Shown here piece by piece: positions 44,650 through 55,514 of a stretch of DNA of 64,000 bases. The position numbers and the translations under genes are program-made. Origin of the DNA: Hyphomicrobiales bacterium (GTDB lineage Bacteria > Pseudomonadota > Alphaproteobacteria > Rhizobiales > Beijerinckiaceae); contig UCLR01000010.1 in the NCBI GenBank assembly GCA_900473415.1, positions 39,083-103,082 of the forward strand, given 5' to 3'. Under the pieces are notes generated by a model. The model saw nothing but the letters and a program-made list of their open reading frames with translations. It did no database searches and had not been told where the DNA came from. Each line of letters opens with the position of its first letter. Positions within the stretch are counted from its first letter, which is position 1.

Positions 44650-45518
44650 GCCAGCCAGGCCGGGTCGCGGTTGAGGGTGGGGAGCTTCTCGCGCGGATGG
44701 TCGAGATCCGGCAGGCAGTTGAGCAGGCCGAGCGTATAGGGATGGCGGCGGCCGCGCGTTGTTTCGTCGGCCAACTCCGCCGCCGGCAGCGTCTCCATGA
44801 CCTTGCCGCCATACATGACGATGACGCGGTCGCAGAAGGACTGCACGAGATGCAGGTCGTGGCTGATGAAGATCAGCCCCATGCCGCGCTCGCTGACGAG
44901 ATCGTCGAGGATCTTCAGGATCTGGAGCTGGACGGTGACGTCGAGCGCCGAGGTCGGCTCGTCGGCGATCAGGATCTCGGGCTCGGCGATCAGCATCATC
45001 GCGATCATCACGCGCTGGCCCATGCCACCCGAAACCTCGTGCGGATAGAGGTCGTAGACCCGTGCAGGTTCGCGGATCTGCACGGATTCGAGCATGGTGA
45101 GGCTGCGCTCGCGCGCCTCGCGGGCCCCGGCCTTGCGGTGGATGCGGTAGGCCTCGGCGATCTGGCTACCGACGGTCTGGACCGGGTTCAGCGAGAATTT
45201 CGGATCCTGCATCACCATGGAGATGTGCCGGCCGCGCAGCTTGCGACGCTCGCGCTTGTCCATCGCCATCAGGTCCTGGCCGCGGAACATCATGCGGTCA
45301 GCACCGACGACGCCTGGATGCGGGATCAGGTCGAGGATGGCGCGGCCTGTCATCGACTTGCCGGAGCCGGACTCGCCGACGATGCCGAGCCGCTCGCGCC
45401 CGAGCGTGAAGGAAAGGCCGCGCACCGCCTGGACGATGCCGGTCGGCGTATGGAAATCGACCTTGAGATTGGCGATGTCGAGAAGGGGCTGATTGGTTTT
45501 GTCAGCAGAGGTCTGCAT
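44646..45518 (-). CDS. dipeptide/oligopeptide ABC transporter ATP-binding protein (DppD type)
   Basis: 290 residues. Walker A GIVGESGSGKSMTGRAIL, MVMQDPKFSLNPVQTVG, signature VSGGMGQRVMIAMML, Walker B ILIADEPTSALDVTVQ and switch FISHDLHLVQSF. The signature reads SGGMGQR, the variant common in DppD/OppD. GAGGTGAGCGCC precedes the ATG at 45518, five nt beyond the DppC stop, which excludes a longer in-frame start inside dppC. Forms the ATPase heterodimer with the following gene. Confidence 0.92.
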   Translation of the reverse strand: MQTSADKTNQPLLDIANLKVDFHTPTGIVQAVRGLSFTLGRERLGIVGESGSGKSMTGRAILDLIPHPGVVGADRMMFRGQDLMAMDKRERRKLRGRHISMVMQDPKFSLNPVQTVGSQIAEAYRIHRKAGAREARERSLTMLESVQIREPARVYDLYPHEVSGGMGQRVMIAMMLIAEPEILIADEPTSALDVTVQLQILKILDDLVSERGMGLIFISHDLHLVQSFCDRVIVMYGGKVMETLPAAELADETTRGRRHPYTLGLLNCLPDLDHPREKLPTLNRDPAWLA

Positions 45519-45523
45519 GGCGC

Positions 45524-46429
45524 TCACCTCGCATCCATGACGTCGCGCAGGCCGTCGCCGAGCAGGTTGAAGCCGAGCGCGACGATGCAGATCGCGATGC
45601 CGGGGAAGGTCGCGACCCACCACTGGTCGAAGATCTGCTCGCGGCCGGCCGAGATCATCGCGCCCCATTCCGGCATCGGCGGCTGGGCGCCGAGACCGAG
45701 GAAGCCGAGGCCCGCGGCGGTCAGGATGATGCCGGCCATGTCGAAGGTGGTGCGCACGATCAGCGAGGGCATGCACATCGGCACGACATGTTTCCAGATG
45801 ATGCGGGCACGCGAAGCGCCCTGCAGGCGCATGGCCTCGATGTAATCCTGATTGCGGATCACCATGGTCTCGGCGCGGGCGACACGGGCGTAAGGCGGCC
45901 AGGTCGTGATCGCGATGGCGATGATGGCGTTGACGATGCCCGGCCCCAGCGCCGCGACGAAGGCGAGCGCCAGCACGAGCCGCGGGAAGGCGAGGAAGAC
46001 GTCGGTGATGCGCATCAGCAGGCGGTCGACCCAGCCGCCGAAATAGCCCGACACCGCGCCGACCAGCAGGCCGAAGGGGCCGACCGTGACCACGACCAGC
46101 AGCACGATGACCAGCGTGATCCGCGTGCCGTGGACGATGCGGCTGAAGATGTCGCGGCCGAGCGCGTCGGTGCCGAACCAGTTGACCGCCGAGGGCGGCA
46201 GGAGCCGCTTGTCGAGCGCCTGCACCAGCGGATCGAAAGGCGCGATCAGCGGCGCGAAGGCAGCGGCCAGCAGCAGCAGGACGATGATGGCGAGGCCGGC
46301 CACCGCCATGGGATTACGCTTGAAGGCGAGCCATTGCCGGTAGAGCTGCCCCAGGCGCGCCTGACGGCGCGAGGTGGGGGAATCGCTGATCAGCCAGGCA
46401 TGCAGGCCGGCGGAGGACGTGTCGCTCAT
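45524..46429 (-). CDS. dipeptide/oligopeptide ABC transporter permease (DppC type)
   Basis: 301 residues with about six membrane helices: an N-terminal anchor (VAGLAIIVLLLLAAAFAPLI), then the BPD transporter core. The EAA-like cytoplasmic loop is IEAMRLQGASRARIIWKHVVP. GTDALGRDIFSRIVHGTR is the DppC family signature. AGGAGG is five nt before ATG 46429, favouring it over the ATG three bases upstream. Partner of the DppB-type gene (10 nt upstream). Confidence 0.92.
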   Translation of the reverse strand: MSDTSSAGLHAWLISDSPTSRRQARLGQLYRQWLAFKRNPMAVAGLAIIVLLLLAAAFAPLIAPFDPLVQALDKRLLPPSAVNWFGTDALGRDIFSRIVHGTRITLVIVLLVVVTVGPFGLLVGAVSGYFGGWVDRLLMRITDVFLAFPRLVLALAFVAALGPGIVNAIIAIAITTWPPYARVARAETMVIRNQDYIEAMRLQGASRARIIWKHVVPMCMPSLIVRTTFDMAGIILTAAGLGFLGLGAQPPMPEWGAMISAGREQIFDQWWVATFPGIAICIVALGFNLLGDGLRDVMDAR

Positions 46430-46439
46430 CATCGCCTCC

Positions 46440-47504
46440 TCAGCGCACGCGCGGATCGGCGAGGCGGCCGATGATGTCGGTCAGCAGATTGACCCCGATG
46501 AACACGACGCCGACCACCAGCGTGCCGCCGAGCACAGCGTTCATATCGGCGTTGAGCAGCGCATTGGTGAGATAGCGGCCAAGGCCCGGCCAGGCGAAGA
46601 TCGTCTCGGTCAGCACCGAGCCTTCGAGCAGGTGCATGTAGGAGAGCGCGATCACGGTGAAGAGCGGCACGGCGGCGTTGCGCAGTGCGTGGCGCCAGAT
46701 CACCGCCGCCTCCGAGACGCCCTTCACGCGGGCGGCGATGACATATTGCTGCTGCAGCTCGCCGATCATGAAGCTGCGCGTCATGCGACTGACATAGGCG
46801 ACGCTGAGCAGGCCGAGCACGGCGGCCGGCAGGATCAGGTGCGAGAAGGCGTCCCAGAACGCCTCCCATTCGCCGTCGAGCGCGGCATCCAGCATGATGA
46901 CGCCGGTGCGGGTTGTGACGATGTCCTGCCAGACGACGGAGATGCGCCCCGGCCCCGCGACCCAGCCGAGCTTGGCGTAGAACAACAGCAGCGCCATCAA
47001 CCCGATCCAGAAGACGGGCACCGAATAGCCGATGAGCCCGACGACACGGGCGATCTGGTCCTGCCAGCGGCCCTGGTTGACCGCGGCGAGGATGCCCAGC
47101 GGCACGCCGATGACGACGCCGATCAGCGTGCCGAGCGTGGCGAGCTCCAGCGTCGCCGGAAAAACGGTCCTGATGTCATCGACGACCTTCTGCGAGGTCA
47201 GCACCGAGGTGCCGAGGTCTCCGGTGAAGACCTTGCCGACATAGATGGCAAATTGGTGCCAGAGCGGCTTGTCGAGGCCGAGCGCGAGCCGCGCCTTCTC
47301 GTAGACATCGGCCGGCGCCCGGTCCCCGACCACCGCCAACACCGGATCGATCGGGACGACGCGAGCGATGAAGAAGGTGACGAGCAGCAGCCCGAACGTC
47401 GTGATGACGACGGTCGTCAGCTCGCGCGAGAGCGCGCGGCCCCAGCGGCCCAGCCTCCCCGGCGCCGAGGCCCGGCATGGGGGAGCTTGCGTCACGGCTG
47501 TCAT
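46440..47504 (-). CDS. dipeptide/oligopeptide ABC transporter permease (DppB type)
   Basis: 354 residues. First helix VVITTFGLLLVTFFIARVVP, the DppB hallmark region GLDKPLWHQFAIYVGKVFTGDLGTS (key D-K-P, Y, GDLG), and an EAA loop QYVIAARVKGVSEAAVIWRH followed by NAAVPLFTVI. GGAGGCGGGTC precedes ATG 47504. It is 158 nt downstream of the substrate-binding-protein gene, with a strong stem-loop in that gap that probably lowers permease expression relative to the binding protein. Confidence 0.92.
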   Translation of the reverse strand: MTAVTQAPPCRASAPGRLGRWGRALSRELTTVVITTFGLLLVTFFIARVVPIDPVLAVVGDRAPADVYEKARLALGLDKPLWHQFAIYVGKVFTGDLGTSVLTSQKVVDDIRTVFPATLELATLGTLIGVVIGVPLGILAAVNQGRWQDQIARVVGLIGYSVPVFWIGLMALLLFYAKLGWVAGPGRISVVWQDIVTTRTGVIMLDAALDGEWEAFWDAFSHLILPAAVLGLLSVAYVSRMTRSFMIGELQQQYVIAARVKGVSEAAVIWRHALRNAAVPLFTVIALSYMHLLEGSVLTETIFAWPGLGRYLTNALLNADMNAVLGGTLVVGVVFIGVNLLTDIIGRLADPRVR

Positions 47505-47552
47505 GACCCGCCTCCGTTTCTCATGTTTTTCGTCGGCGAGCCCAGATCCATC

Positions 47553-47604
47553 GCGTGCGATGCGCGCCGCACTGGATTTTGGGTCCCGTCCGGAATGACG
47601 GAAT
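47553..47604. repeat. palindromic intergenic repeat remnant (copy 4)
   Basis: CCCAGATCCA near its left end and TGGATTTTGGG form imperfect arms around a TGCG/CGCA-rich centre. It ends in GTCCGGAATGACGG, matching the ends of the copies at 31-45 and 21128-21140. It lies between the substrate-binding-protein and permease genes. Confidence 0.4.
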
Positions 47605-47610
47605 GAAAGG

Positions 47611-47644
47611 AACCCGCCGCGACCTTTCATGGCCGCGGCGGGTT
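47611..47644 (-). terminator. intercistronic stem-loop after the substrate-binding-protein gene
   Basis: AACCCGCCGCG (47611-47621) and CGCGGCGGGTT (47634-47644) form a perfect 11-bp stem with a 12-nt loop. On the minus strand it lies 19 nt after the binding-protein stop and is followed by TTCCTTTCATT. Partial termination or 3' end protection would give the high binding-protein to permease ratio usual in such operons. Confidence 0.6.
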
Positions 47645-47662
47645 CCCGGTCCCTGCAGGGCC

Positions 47663-49255
47663 TCAGTTCTTGACGATGGTCGCGTAGCGATTGGTGTCCG
47701 AGCTCGGGCCGATGACCCAGCCATTCACGTTCTTGCGCTCGGCCGAGACCTCGATCTGCTGGAACATGATGACGAATGGCGAGACCTTCTGGTGGTCGCG
47801 CTGCAAGCCCTCATAGGTGGTCTTGCGCTTGGCGGCATCGGATTCGAGCACGGCGCCCTGCGTGACCTTGGTCATCTGCGGGATGTCCCAGGCATTGCGC
47901 CAGGCCAGCGTCTTCGACTTCGCCTCCTCGCCATTGTCCTCGTTGATGGCGAAGGTTTCGGCGTTGGTGTGCGGGTCGAGATAGTCCGGGCCCCACTGAC
48001 CGATATAGATATCGTGGGTGCGGGCGCGGTACTTGGTCAGCGTCTGCTTGCCGTCGCCGGGGATGATCTCCAGCTTGATACCGGCCTGGGCCCAGGTCGC
48101 CTGGATCGCCTGCGCGATGTCGGTGATCGGCGCGACCGAGCGGGTGTCCATGGTGACGGTAAAGCCGTTGGCAAGACCGGCCTTGGCGAGCAGCTCCTTC
48201 GCCTTGGCGACGTTGAGCGAATAGGGCTTGTCCGAGATCGCGCCGAGGAAGCCCTGCGGCAGGAAGGATTCGTGGCCCTTGTAGGTGCCCTCGAGGATGT
48301 TCTTCTCGATCGAGGCGTAATCGACCAGAAGCTTCAGCGCTTCGCGGACCTCAGGCTTGGCGAGGTTCGGGTTCTTCTGGTTCAGGCCGAGATAGAGAAT
48401 ATAGCCCTTGTCACCCTGGACGATCTTGATGGCGTCGTTGCTCTTGACCGCTTCGAGCTGGTCCTTGGAGAGGTTGCGGGCGATATCGACATCGCCCTTC
48501 TCGACGAGCAGGCGCTGCGAGGCCGGCTCGGCGACATGGCGCACGACGATGCGCTTGCTCTTCGGCGCGCCCTTGTACCAGCTCTCGTTGGCGTCGAGCG
48601 TGTACTGCTCGTTCGGGCGATAGCTGCGGACCTTGTAGGCGCCGGAGCCGGCCGAGTTCAGCTTCAGCCAGCCATTGCCCCAGTCGCCATCCTTCTCATT
48701 GGCCTTGACCAGCTTCGAGTCGACGATCGCGGCGACGCCGGAGGTCAGGCAGTTGTAGAAGAAGGTCGGGGCGAAGGGCTTCGAGACGGTGATCTGGACG
48801 GTGTTCTCATCGACAGCCTTGACCTTCTCGAGCACGTTCTCGGCGACGAAGCCGAACTGGCGCAGGATGAAGCCCGGCGACTTGTTGAGCGTGACCGCGC
48901 GCTGGAAGGAGTAGACCACGTCCGCCGCAGTCAGCGGATTGCCGGAGTGGAACTTGACGCCTTTGCGCAGCTTGAAGGTATAGGTCAGGTTGTCGGGGCT
49001 GACGGTCCAGCTCTCGGCGAGATCCGGGATCAGCTCGTTGTTCTTGGCGATATCGATATTGATGAGCTTGTCATAGACATTCGCGCCGACCTCGACCCCC
49101 GAGAACTCGAAAGCCTCGGCCGGATCGAGCGTGATGATGTCGTCGATCTGCTTGGCCATGACGACCGTGTCCTTCGGCGTCTGCGCGATGACGGCCGTCG
49201 TCGTCATGAGGCCCGCAAAGGCCGAAACCGCCATCAACTTGGCTACGTGACGCAT
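47663..49255 (-). CDS. ABC transporter periplasmic substrate-binding protein (family 5)
   Basis: 530 residues: a signal peptide ([19 protein letters not shown]) and then a DppA/OppA-type lobe pair. Motifs: [26 protein letters not shown], the family-5 signature, [27 protein letters not shown] (key FKLR, GVKFH, G-x-P-x-TA-x-DV), and [23 protein letters not shown] precedes ATG 49255. Captures peptides or a related solute in the periplasm; the ligand is not predictable. First gene of the importer operon, and divergent from the amidoligase-type genes at 49.5 kb across 247 bp. Confidence 0.93.
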   Translation of the reverse strand: MRHVAKLMAVSAFAGLMTTTAVIAQTPKDTVVMAKQIDDIITLDPAEAFEFSGVEVGANVYDKLINIDIAKNNELIPDLAESWTVSPDNLTYTFKLRKGVKFHSGNPLTAADVVYSFQRAVTLNKSPGFILRQFGFVAENVLEKVKAVDENTVQITVSKPFAPTFFYNCLTSGVAAIVDSKLVKANEKDGDWGNGWLKLNSAGSGAYKVRSYRPNEQYTLDANESWYKGAPKSKRIVVRHVAEPASQRLLVEKGDVDIARNLSKDQLEAVKSNDAIKIVQGDKGYILYLGLNQKNPNLAKPEVREALKLLVDYASIEKNILEGTYKGHESFLPQGFLGAISDKPYSLNVAKAKELLAKAGLANGFTVTMDTRSVAPITDIAQAIQATWAQAGIKLEIIPGDGKQTLTKYRARTHDIYIGQWGPDYLDPHTNAETFAINEDNGEEAKSKTLAWRNAWDIPQMTKVTQGAVLESDAAKRKTTYEGLQRDHQKVSPFVIMFQQIEVSAERKNVNGWVIGPSSDTNRYATIVKN

Positions 49256-49502
49256 CGGATTCCCCATTGTTCGTGGTCGCGGGTCCTTGGTGCCCGTTGG
49301 CGGCTATCTGCAACCACTCCATTGCCGCTGTCCAGCCTCCGAAAGGCTATCGGACGGGCGACATGCGCCGTTTTGCACATTCCGTAAGCAGCCCCTCCCC
49401 ACAATGCCGGAGTCTTGGCCAGGCCAGCGCCTTGCGCGCATCGGTCGCCCCGCTAACGTGACAGCGTCGGCGGCGTCCGCCGCGGGACCAGGGGACCGGG
49501 CA

Positions 49503-52500
49503 TTGGCTATCATCGCCGCGCTGAACCACGTCACCCATTACGCTTACGACAGGCCGGTCACGCTCGGGCCGCAGATCATCCGCCTGCGCCCAGCGCCGCA
49601 TTGCCGCGCCGCGATCAAGAGCTACTCGCTCAAGGTCTCGCCGGCCCAGCACTTCGTGAACTGGCAGCAGGATCCCGCCGGCAACTGGCTGGCGCGCTTC
49701 GTCTTTCCCGAGCCGGTCAACGAATTCCGCATCGAGGTCGACGTCGTCACCGAGCTTTCGATCATCAACCCCTTCGACTTCTTCGTCGAGGCAGAGGCCG
49801 AGACGTTCCCCTTCACTTACAGCGCCGAGCTGCGCGCGGAGCTCGCGCCTTATCTCGTCACTGCGCCGACTGGTCCGATGCTCTCAAGCTTCCTGGCTGA
49901 GCTGCCGCGCGAGCCGATGAACACGGTGAACTTCGTCGTCGATATCAATGCGCGGCTGCAGCGGCTGATCGCCTATGGCATCCGCATGGAGCCGGGCGTG
50001 CAGGAGCCGGAACAGACGCTGGCGATGCGTTCGGGCTCCTGCCGCGATACGAGCTGGCTGCTCGTCCAGGCGCTGCGTCATCTCGGGCTCGCCGCCCGCT
50101 TCGTCTCCGGCTACCTGATCCAGATGAAGGCGGATATCGACCCGCTGGAAGGCCCGCGCGGCACCGACAAGGACTTCACCGACCTGCACGCCTGGGCCGA
50201 GGTCTATATCCCCGGCGCCGGCTGGGTCGGGCTCGATCCGACCTCCGGCCTGCTCACTGGTGAGGGGCATCTGCCGCTGGCGGCCACCGCGCATTTCAGC
50301 TCGGCCGCGCCGGTTTCGGGCGTGGCGAGCTATGCCGAAACGCGCTTCGACTTCCATATGAGCGTCGCGCGCGTGCATGAGGTGCCGCGCATCACCCTGC
50401 CCTTCTCCGACGAATCCTGGGGCGAGCTCGATGCGCTCGGCGACAAGGTCGAGGCCGATCTCAAGGCGCAGGATGTGCGCCTCACCATGGGCGGCGAGCC
50501 GACCTTCGTCTCGATCGACGACCAGACAGGTGAGGAATGGAACATCGCCGCCGTGGGGCCGACCAAGCGCCAGCGGGCCGATGAGCTGATCCGGCGGCTG
50601 CGGGAACGCTTCGCGCCGGGCGGGATGCTGCATTACGGCCAGGGCAAATGGTATCCGGGCGAGAGTCTGCCGCGCTGGGCCTTCGCGCTCTACTGGCGCC
50701 AGGACGGCGAGCCGATCTGGCGCGATGCGGACCTCATCGCCCGCGAGCCCGGCGCGCAGACCGGCGGCGACCGCGAGCTGGAAGCCGGCGCGACTGCCCA
50801 TGACGCGGAGACCCTCGCCAGGGGGCTCTCGGAGAAGCTCGGCCTCGGCGCCGACTATGTGCTGCCCGCCTATGAGGACACCGGCCACTGGCTCCTCAAG
50901 GAGGCGCAGCTCCCCGACAATGTCGATCCGCTGGATTCACGCCTCTCCGATCCGGAGGAGCGGGCGCGGATGACGCGCGTCTTCGAGCTGGGCCTCGGCA
51001 ATCCGCGCGGCTATGTCATCCCGGTGCAGCGCTGGCAGGCGGCGGCCAACGACCGGCGCTGGCGCTCTGAAAAATGGCGGCTGCGCCGCGGCAAGCTCTT
51101 CCTTGTGCCGGGCGACTCGCCGGTGGGCTATCGGCTTCCGCTCAGCGCGCTTCCTGTCGTCCCAAAGGCGGAATATCCGCACATTTATCCGCAGGATCCG
51201 ATGGAGCCGCGCCCACCCCTGCCGCCGGCAGGACCAGCGGGCGCGAGCTGGGGCGATCATCCCGAGGCGTTGCATCAAGCGCCGTTCTCCGGCGCTGTGG
51301 CCGCAGGCCCCGATGAGCCTCCCGCCCCACAGCAGATGGCGCTCGGCGTGCAGCCGATACCAGCCGGCTCGGTGCAGGATCGTCGGGAGCAGGAGATCGG
51401 CGGCGAGCATGTGCGCACCGCGCTCAGCCTCGAGATCCGCGACAACGTGCTCTGCGTCTTCCTGCCGCCGGTCGAGCGGCTGGAGGACTATCTGGACCTC
51501 GTCGCCTCGGTCGAGGCGGTGGCGCAGGAGATGGGCCAGCCGGTCCATATCGAGGGCTACGCCCCGCCCTCCGATCCGCGGCTCAACGTCGTCAAAGTGA
51601 CGCCCGATCCCGGCGTGATCGAGGTCAACATCCATCCGGCGAAGGATTGGCGCGAGGCCGTCGAGATCACCCGCAGCGTCTATGAGGAGGCGCGGCTGGC
51701 GCGGCTCTGCGCCGAGAAGTTCATGGTCGACGGGCGCCATACCGGCACGGGCGGCGGCAACCATGTCGTGCTCGGCGGGGTGACGCCGGCCGATTCGCCC
51801 TTCCTGCGGCGGCCGGACCTGCTGAAGACCATCATCCTCTACTGGAACCGGCACCCGTCGCTGTCCTACCTCTTCTCTGGCCTGTTCATCGGCCCGACCA
51901 GCCAGGCGCCGCGCATCGACGAGGCGCGGCAGGACCAGCTCTACGAACTGGAGATCGCTCTGGCGCGGGTGCCGAAGCCGTTCGAAGCACCGATCCCGCT
52001 CTGGCTGGTCGACCGGCTGTTCCGCAACCTGCTGGTTGACGTCTCGGGCAATACGCACCGCACCGAGATCTGCATCGACAAGCTCTATTCGCCCGATGGG
52101 CCGACCGGGCGGCTCGGGCTGATCGAGTTCCGCGGCTTCGAAATGCCGCCGGATTCGCGCATGTCGCTGGCGCAGCAGCTGCTCCTGCGGGCGCTGATCG
52201 CCTGGTTCTGGCGGGAGCCCCAGGCCGGCAAGCTGGTGCGTTGGGGCACCGCCCTGCATGACCGTTTCATGCTGCCCGAGATGGTCTGGCGTGATTTTCA
52301 GGACGTGCTCGCGGACCTGAAGCGCGCCGGATACGCCTTCGACCCAGTCTGGTTCGAGGCGCAGGCCGAGTTCCGCTTCCCCTTTTTCGGCAAGGTCGCC
52401 CATGGCGGCGTCGAGATCGAGATCCGGCAGGCGCTGGAGCCCTGGCATGTGATGGGCGAGGAAGGCGCGATCGGCGGCACGGTGCGCTATGTCGATTCCT

Positions 52501-52919
52501 CGGTCGAGCGGCTGCAGGTGAAGACGAGCGGCTTCGTGCCCGGCCGGCATCTGATCACCTGCAACGGCCGACGTCTGCCGATGACCGAGACCGGCGTGCC
52601 GGGCGAGGCCGTGGCCGCGGTGCGCTTCAAGGCCTGGCAGCCGGCGTCCGGCCTGCATCCGACGATTCCGGTGCATGCCCCGCTGACCTTCGACATCGTC
52701 GACACCTGGGTCGGGCGCTCGCTCGGCGGCTGCGTCTACCATGTCGCCCATCCGGGTGGTCGCAATTACGAGACACCCCCGGTCAATTCCTACGAGGCGG
52801 AGGCAAGACGGCTCGCGCGCTTCGAGGCGATCGGTCATAGTCCCGGCGCTCTGGCCATTCCGCCGGAGGAACGCAGCGCCGAATTCCCGCTTACGCTGGA
52901 TTTGAGGCGGCAGTTTTAG
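49503..52919 (+). CDS. transglutaminase-like domain fused to DUF2126
   Basis: About 1138 residues from a TTG at 49503 (preceded by AGGGGACCGGGCA). A bacterial transglutaminase N-terminal beta domain opens with [18 protein letters not shown]. The papain-like core has its triad at Cys180 (SGSCRDTSW), His229 ([12 protein letters not shown]) and Asp245 (VGLDPTSG). From about 320 onward is DUF2126: [39 protein letters not shown] and a final [12 protein letters not shown] region. DUF2126 was placed by comparative genomics among COOH-NH2 ligase (glutamine-synthetase-like) domains; no reaction is proven to my knowledge. First of three packed genes; predicted to make or trim a peptide-like amide product. 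Confidence 0.88.
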   Translation: MAIIAALNHVTHYAYDRPVTLGPQIIRLRPAPHCRAAIKSYSLKVSPAQHFVNWQQDPAGNWLARFVFPEPVNEFRIEVDVVTELSIINPFDFFVEAEAETFPFTYSAELRAELAPYLVTAPTGPMLSSFLAELPREPMNTVNFVVDINARLQRLIAYGIRMEPGVQEPEQTLAMRSGSCRDTSWLLVQALRHLGLAARFVSGYLIQMKADIDPLEGPRGTDKDFTDLHAWAEVYIPGAGWVGLDPTSGLLTGEGHLPLAATAHFSSAAPVSGVASYAETRFDFHMSVARVHEVPRITLPFSDESWGELDALGDKVEADLKAQDVRLTMGGEPTFVSIDDQTGEEWNIAAVGPTKRQRADELIRRLRERFAPGGMLHYGQGKWYPGESLPRWAFALYWRQDGEPIWRDADLIAREPGAQTGGDRELEAGATAHDAETLARGLSEKLGLGADYVLPAYEDTGHWLLKEAQLPDNVDPLDSRLSDPEERARMTRVFELGLGNPRGYVIPVQRWQAAANDRRWRSEKWRLRRGKLFLVPGDSPVGYRLPLSALPVVPKAEYPHIYPQDPMEPRPPLPPAGPAGASWGDHPEALHQAPFSGAVAAGPDEPPAPQQMALGVQPIPAGSVQDRREQEIGGEHVRTALSLEIRDNVLCVFLPPVERLEDYLDLVASVEAVAQEMGQPVHIEGYAPPSDPRLNVVKVTPDPGVIEVNIHPAKDWREAVEITRSVYEEARLARLCAEKFMVDGRHTGTGGGNHVVLGGVTPADSPFLRRPDLLKTIILYWNRHPSLSYLFSGLFIGPTSQAPRIDEARQDQLYELEIALARVPKPFEAPIPLWLVDRLFRNLLVDVSGNTHRTEICIDKLYSPDGPTGRLGLIEFRGFEMPPDSRMSLAQQLLLRALIAWFWREPQAGKLVRWGTALHDRFMLPEMVWRDFQDVLADLKRAGYAFDPVWFEAQAEFRFPFFGKVAHGGVEIEIRQALEPWHVMGEEGAIGGTVRYVDSSVERLQVKTSGFVPGRHLITCNGRRLPMTETGVPGEAVAAVRFKAWQPASGLHPTIPVHAPLTFDIVDTWVGRSLGGCVYHVAHPGGRNYETPPVNSYEAEARRLARFEAIGHSPGALAIPPEERSAEFPLTLDLRRQF

Positions 52920-52991
52920 TTTGCGCGCATTCTGTTCGCCCGGCTGGTCCCAGCCGGACGGAAAGCGCGCCGGCAGGGGTCTAGCGGGCGA

Positions 52992-55514
52992 ATGGTAGTG
53001 CAGGGCCGCATCCGGTCTGGACGCACGAAGGCGGAGCGGCGCGCTGCGCTGCTCGCCGGCTATTGCCCGCTGCCCGGCGTCTATGACGAGTTCCTCGACC
53101 AGACCGGCGCCGTCCGGGCGCATTGGGAACCGTTCCTGTCGGAATGGTGCGCGCTGACGCCGGCCGAGCTGTCCCAGCGCTTCGGGCTGGCCGACCGGCA
53201 CGTCCGCGATACGGGCGTCTCCTATCGCGTCCATGGCGACATCGACGAGCGCGACCCCGGCTTCGGCGAGCGGCCCTGGCCGCTTTCGCATGTCCCCCTC
53301 GTCATCCCCGAGAGCGAATGGCAGGTGATCGAGGCCGGCGTCACCCAGCGCGCCGAGATTCTGTCGCGGCTGCTCGACGACATCTATGGGCCGGGCGAGC
53401 TGATCGCGAGCGGGCTCATTCCCGCCGCGGTGGTGACCGGCAGCCCCGATTATCTGCGCCCGCTCCAGGGCACGCCGGGCGGCGGGGCGCTGCAGATCTA
53501 CGCGGCCGATCTCGGCCGCGGCCCGGACGGGCGCTGGTGGGTTCTGCAGGACAGGACGCAGGCGCCCTCCGGCGCTGGCTATGCGCTGGAGAACCGACTG
53601 GCGCTGTCGCGCGCCTTCCCTGACATATTCCGCGGCATGAACATCGAGCGGCTGGCGGCCTTCTTCCAGGGCTTCCGCGCCGGGCTCGTCCAGCATTCGC
53701 AGCGCGTCGAGCCGCGCATCGCGGTGCTGACACCCGGGCCATTCAACGAGACCTATTTCGAGCAGGCCTATCTCGCGCGCTATCTCGGCTTCCTGCTCGT
53801 CGAGGGCGGCGACCTGCTGATGCGCGAGGCGCGCGTGCATGTGCGCACCATCGCAGGGCTCAAGCGCGCCGACGTGATCTGGCGGCGCATCGACGGCGAT
53901 TTCGCCGATCCGCTGGAACTCAACGCCCGCTCAGCGCTCGGCGTCGCCGGGCTGGTCGAGGCCGTGCGGCGCGGCAATGTGCATGTCGCCAACGGGCTCG
54001 GCTCCGGCGTCGTGGAGGCGCGCGCGCTGATGGGCTTCATGCCGGCGATCGCTCGGCAACTCACCGGCGAAGAGCTGATCCTGCCGAATATCGCGACCTG
54101 GTGGTGCGGCCAGCCGCAGGAGCGGCAGACGGTGCTCGACCGCCTCGACGAGATGAGCGTCGCCTCTGCCTTCCGTAACGCCACCGGGCCGACCGATAGC
54201 GCCCCCGTTCTTGCCGGCGAGCTGCCGCAAGCCGAGCGCGAAGCGATGCGCCGGCTGATCGAGGCGCAGGGCCGCGACTATGTCGGCCAGGAGGTCGTGC
54301 GGCTTTCGACCATGCCGGTCTTCCAGAATGGCCGGCTCGAACCGCACCCGATGACCGTGCGCGTCTTCGCCGCCGCCACGCCGGATGGCTGGAAGGTGAT
54401 GCCGGGCGGGTTCTGCCGGATCTCGGACGAGGCCGATGCGCGCGCCGTCAGCATGCGCCATGGCATGCGCTCCAGCGACGTCTGGGTGACCTCGAGCAAG
54501 CCGGTCGCGCAGGTCACCCTACTGCCGACGCCCGACCGCATCAACATCCGGCGGGTCACCGGCACGCTGCCGAGCCGCGCCGCCGACAATCTGTTCTGGC
54601 TCGGGCGCTATCTGGAGCGCGGCGAGGCGACGCTCAGGCTCGTGCGCGCCCTGCTCGGGCGGCTGATCGACGCCGATCCGGCACCGGAACGCGGCGACAC
54701 GATCCGCCAGCTCGGGGGCATGCTGGTCGCCTGGGGCGCCGCCCCCAACGACAAGGGCAAACGGACGCCGGCCGCCCAGGCCCATGCGGCGCTCTACAGC
54801 GTCGACGATTACGGCTCGGTCACCGCCTCGATCCGCGAGGCCAGGCGCACGGCCTCGGTGATCCGCGAGCGCCTCTCGGTCGACGCCTGGCGGCTTTTCA
54901 GCGATCTGCAGCGGCAACTCATACCCGAGGCGAGCCGCATGCCAAGCGAGGGCGAGACCTTCGAGATCGCGGACCGGACGCTGAAGTCGCTCGCCGCCTT
55001 CTCGGGCCTCAGCCAGGAAAACATGGTGCGTGGCGCCGGCTGGCGCTTCCTCGATATCGGCCGGCGGCTGGAGCGCGGCATCGCAACCTGCCGCTTCGCG
55101 CGGCAGTTCGCCGACAGCCACGCCTCCGGCGACAACCTCGACGCGCTGCTCGACCTGACGGATTCGCAGATCACCTATCGCTCGCGCTACCTGCTGGGAG
55201 CGAGCCTGCAGCCGGTGCTCGATCTCGTCGTGCTCGACCCCTACAACCCGCGCTCTGTCGCCTTCCAGATCGAGCGCCTCGACGCTGAGATCGCCGCGCT
55301 TCCGACTCTCGCGGATGACGGCATGCTGGAGGAGCCGCGCCGGCTCGTGCTCAAGCTCGCCGCCGATTGCCGAACCACGGAGGCCGGCCGGCTCGATCGC
55401 GCCAGCATCCTGTTGTTCGAACAACTGTTGATGGGCCTGTCGAGCGCCATCGCCGACCGCTACTTCCTGCAGAACAGCGACCCCGAACGCACGCGAATCA
55501 CGAGCATCGGTTGA
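52992..55514 (+). CDS. circularly permuted ATP-grasp protein fused to an alpha-E domain
   Basis: 840 residues joining two families usually encoded separately. Residues ~1-475 are the permuted ATP-grasp (DUF404/DUF407 type), with GYCPLPGVYDEFLD, QVIEAGVTQRAEILSRLLDD, NETYFEQAYLARYLGFLLVEG and IATWWCGQPQERQ. Residues ~520-830 are the alpha-E domain (DUF403), starting LPSRAADNLFWLGRYLERGE, with GLSQENMVRGAGWRFLDIGR and the usual all-helical body. ATP-grasp ligases join carboxylates to amines through an acyl-phosphate. Starts 72 nt after the DUF2126 gene, and its stop overlaps the next start (TTGA). Likely the ligase of the system; substrates unknown. Confidence 0.9.
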   Translation: MVVQGRIRSGRTKAERRAALLAGYCPLPGVYDEFLDQTGAVRAHWEPFLSEWCALTPAELSQRFGLADRHVRDTGVSYRVHGDIDERDPGFGERPWPLSHVPLVIPESEWQVIEAGVTQRAEILSRLLDDIYGPGELIASGLIPAAVVTGSPDYLRPLQGTPGGGALQIYAADLGRGPDGRWWVLQDRTQAPSGAGYALENRLALSRAFPDIFRGMNIERLAAFFQGFRAGLVQHSQRVEPRIAVLTPGPFNETYFEQAYLARYLGFLLVEGGDLLMREARVHVRTIAGLKRADVIWRRIDGDFADPLELNARSALGVAGLVEAVRRGNVHVANGLGSGVVEARALMGFMPAIARQLTGEELILPNIATWWCGQPQERQTVLDRLDEMSVASAFRNATGPTDSAPVLAGELPQAEREAMRRLIEAQGRDYVGQEVVRLSTMPVFQNGRLEPHPMTVRVFAAATPDGWKVMPGGFCRISDEADARAVSMRHGMRSSDVWVTSSKPVAQVTLLPTPDRINIRRVTGTLPSRAADNLFWLGRYLERGEATLRLVRALLGRLIDADPAPERGDTIRQLGGMLVAWGAAPNDKGKRTPAAQAHAALYSVDDYGSVTASIREARRTASVIRERLSVDAWRLFSDLQRQLIPEASRMPSEGETFEIADRTLKSLAAFSGLSQENMVRGAGWRFLDIGRRLERGIATCRFARQFADSHASGDNLDALLDLTDSQITYRSRYLLGASLQPVLDLVVLDPYNPRSVAFQIERLDAEIAALPTLADDGMLEEPRRLVLKLAADCRTTEAGRLDRASILLFEQLLMGLSSAIADRYFLQNSDPERTRITSIG

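Noticed and set aside
50937-53840. 967-codon open frame antisense to the DUF2126 and ATP-grasp genes
   Set aside because: Spans two real genes and an intergenic gap on the other strand, and has no recognisable domain. Shadow frame.
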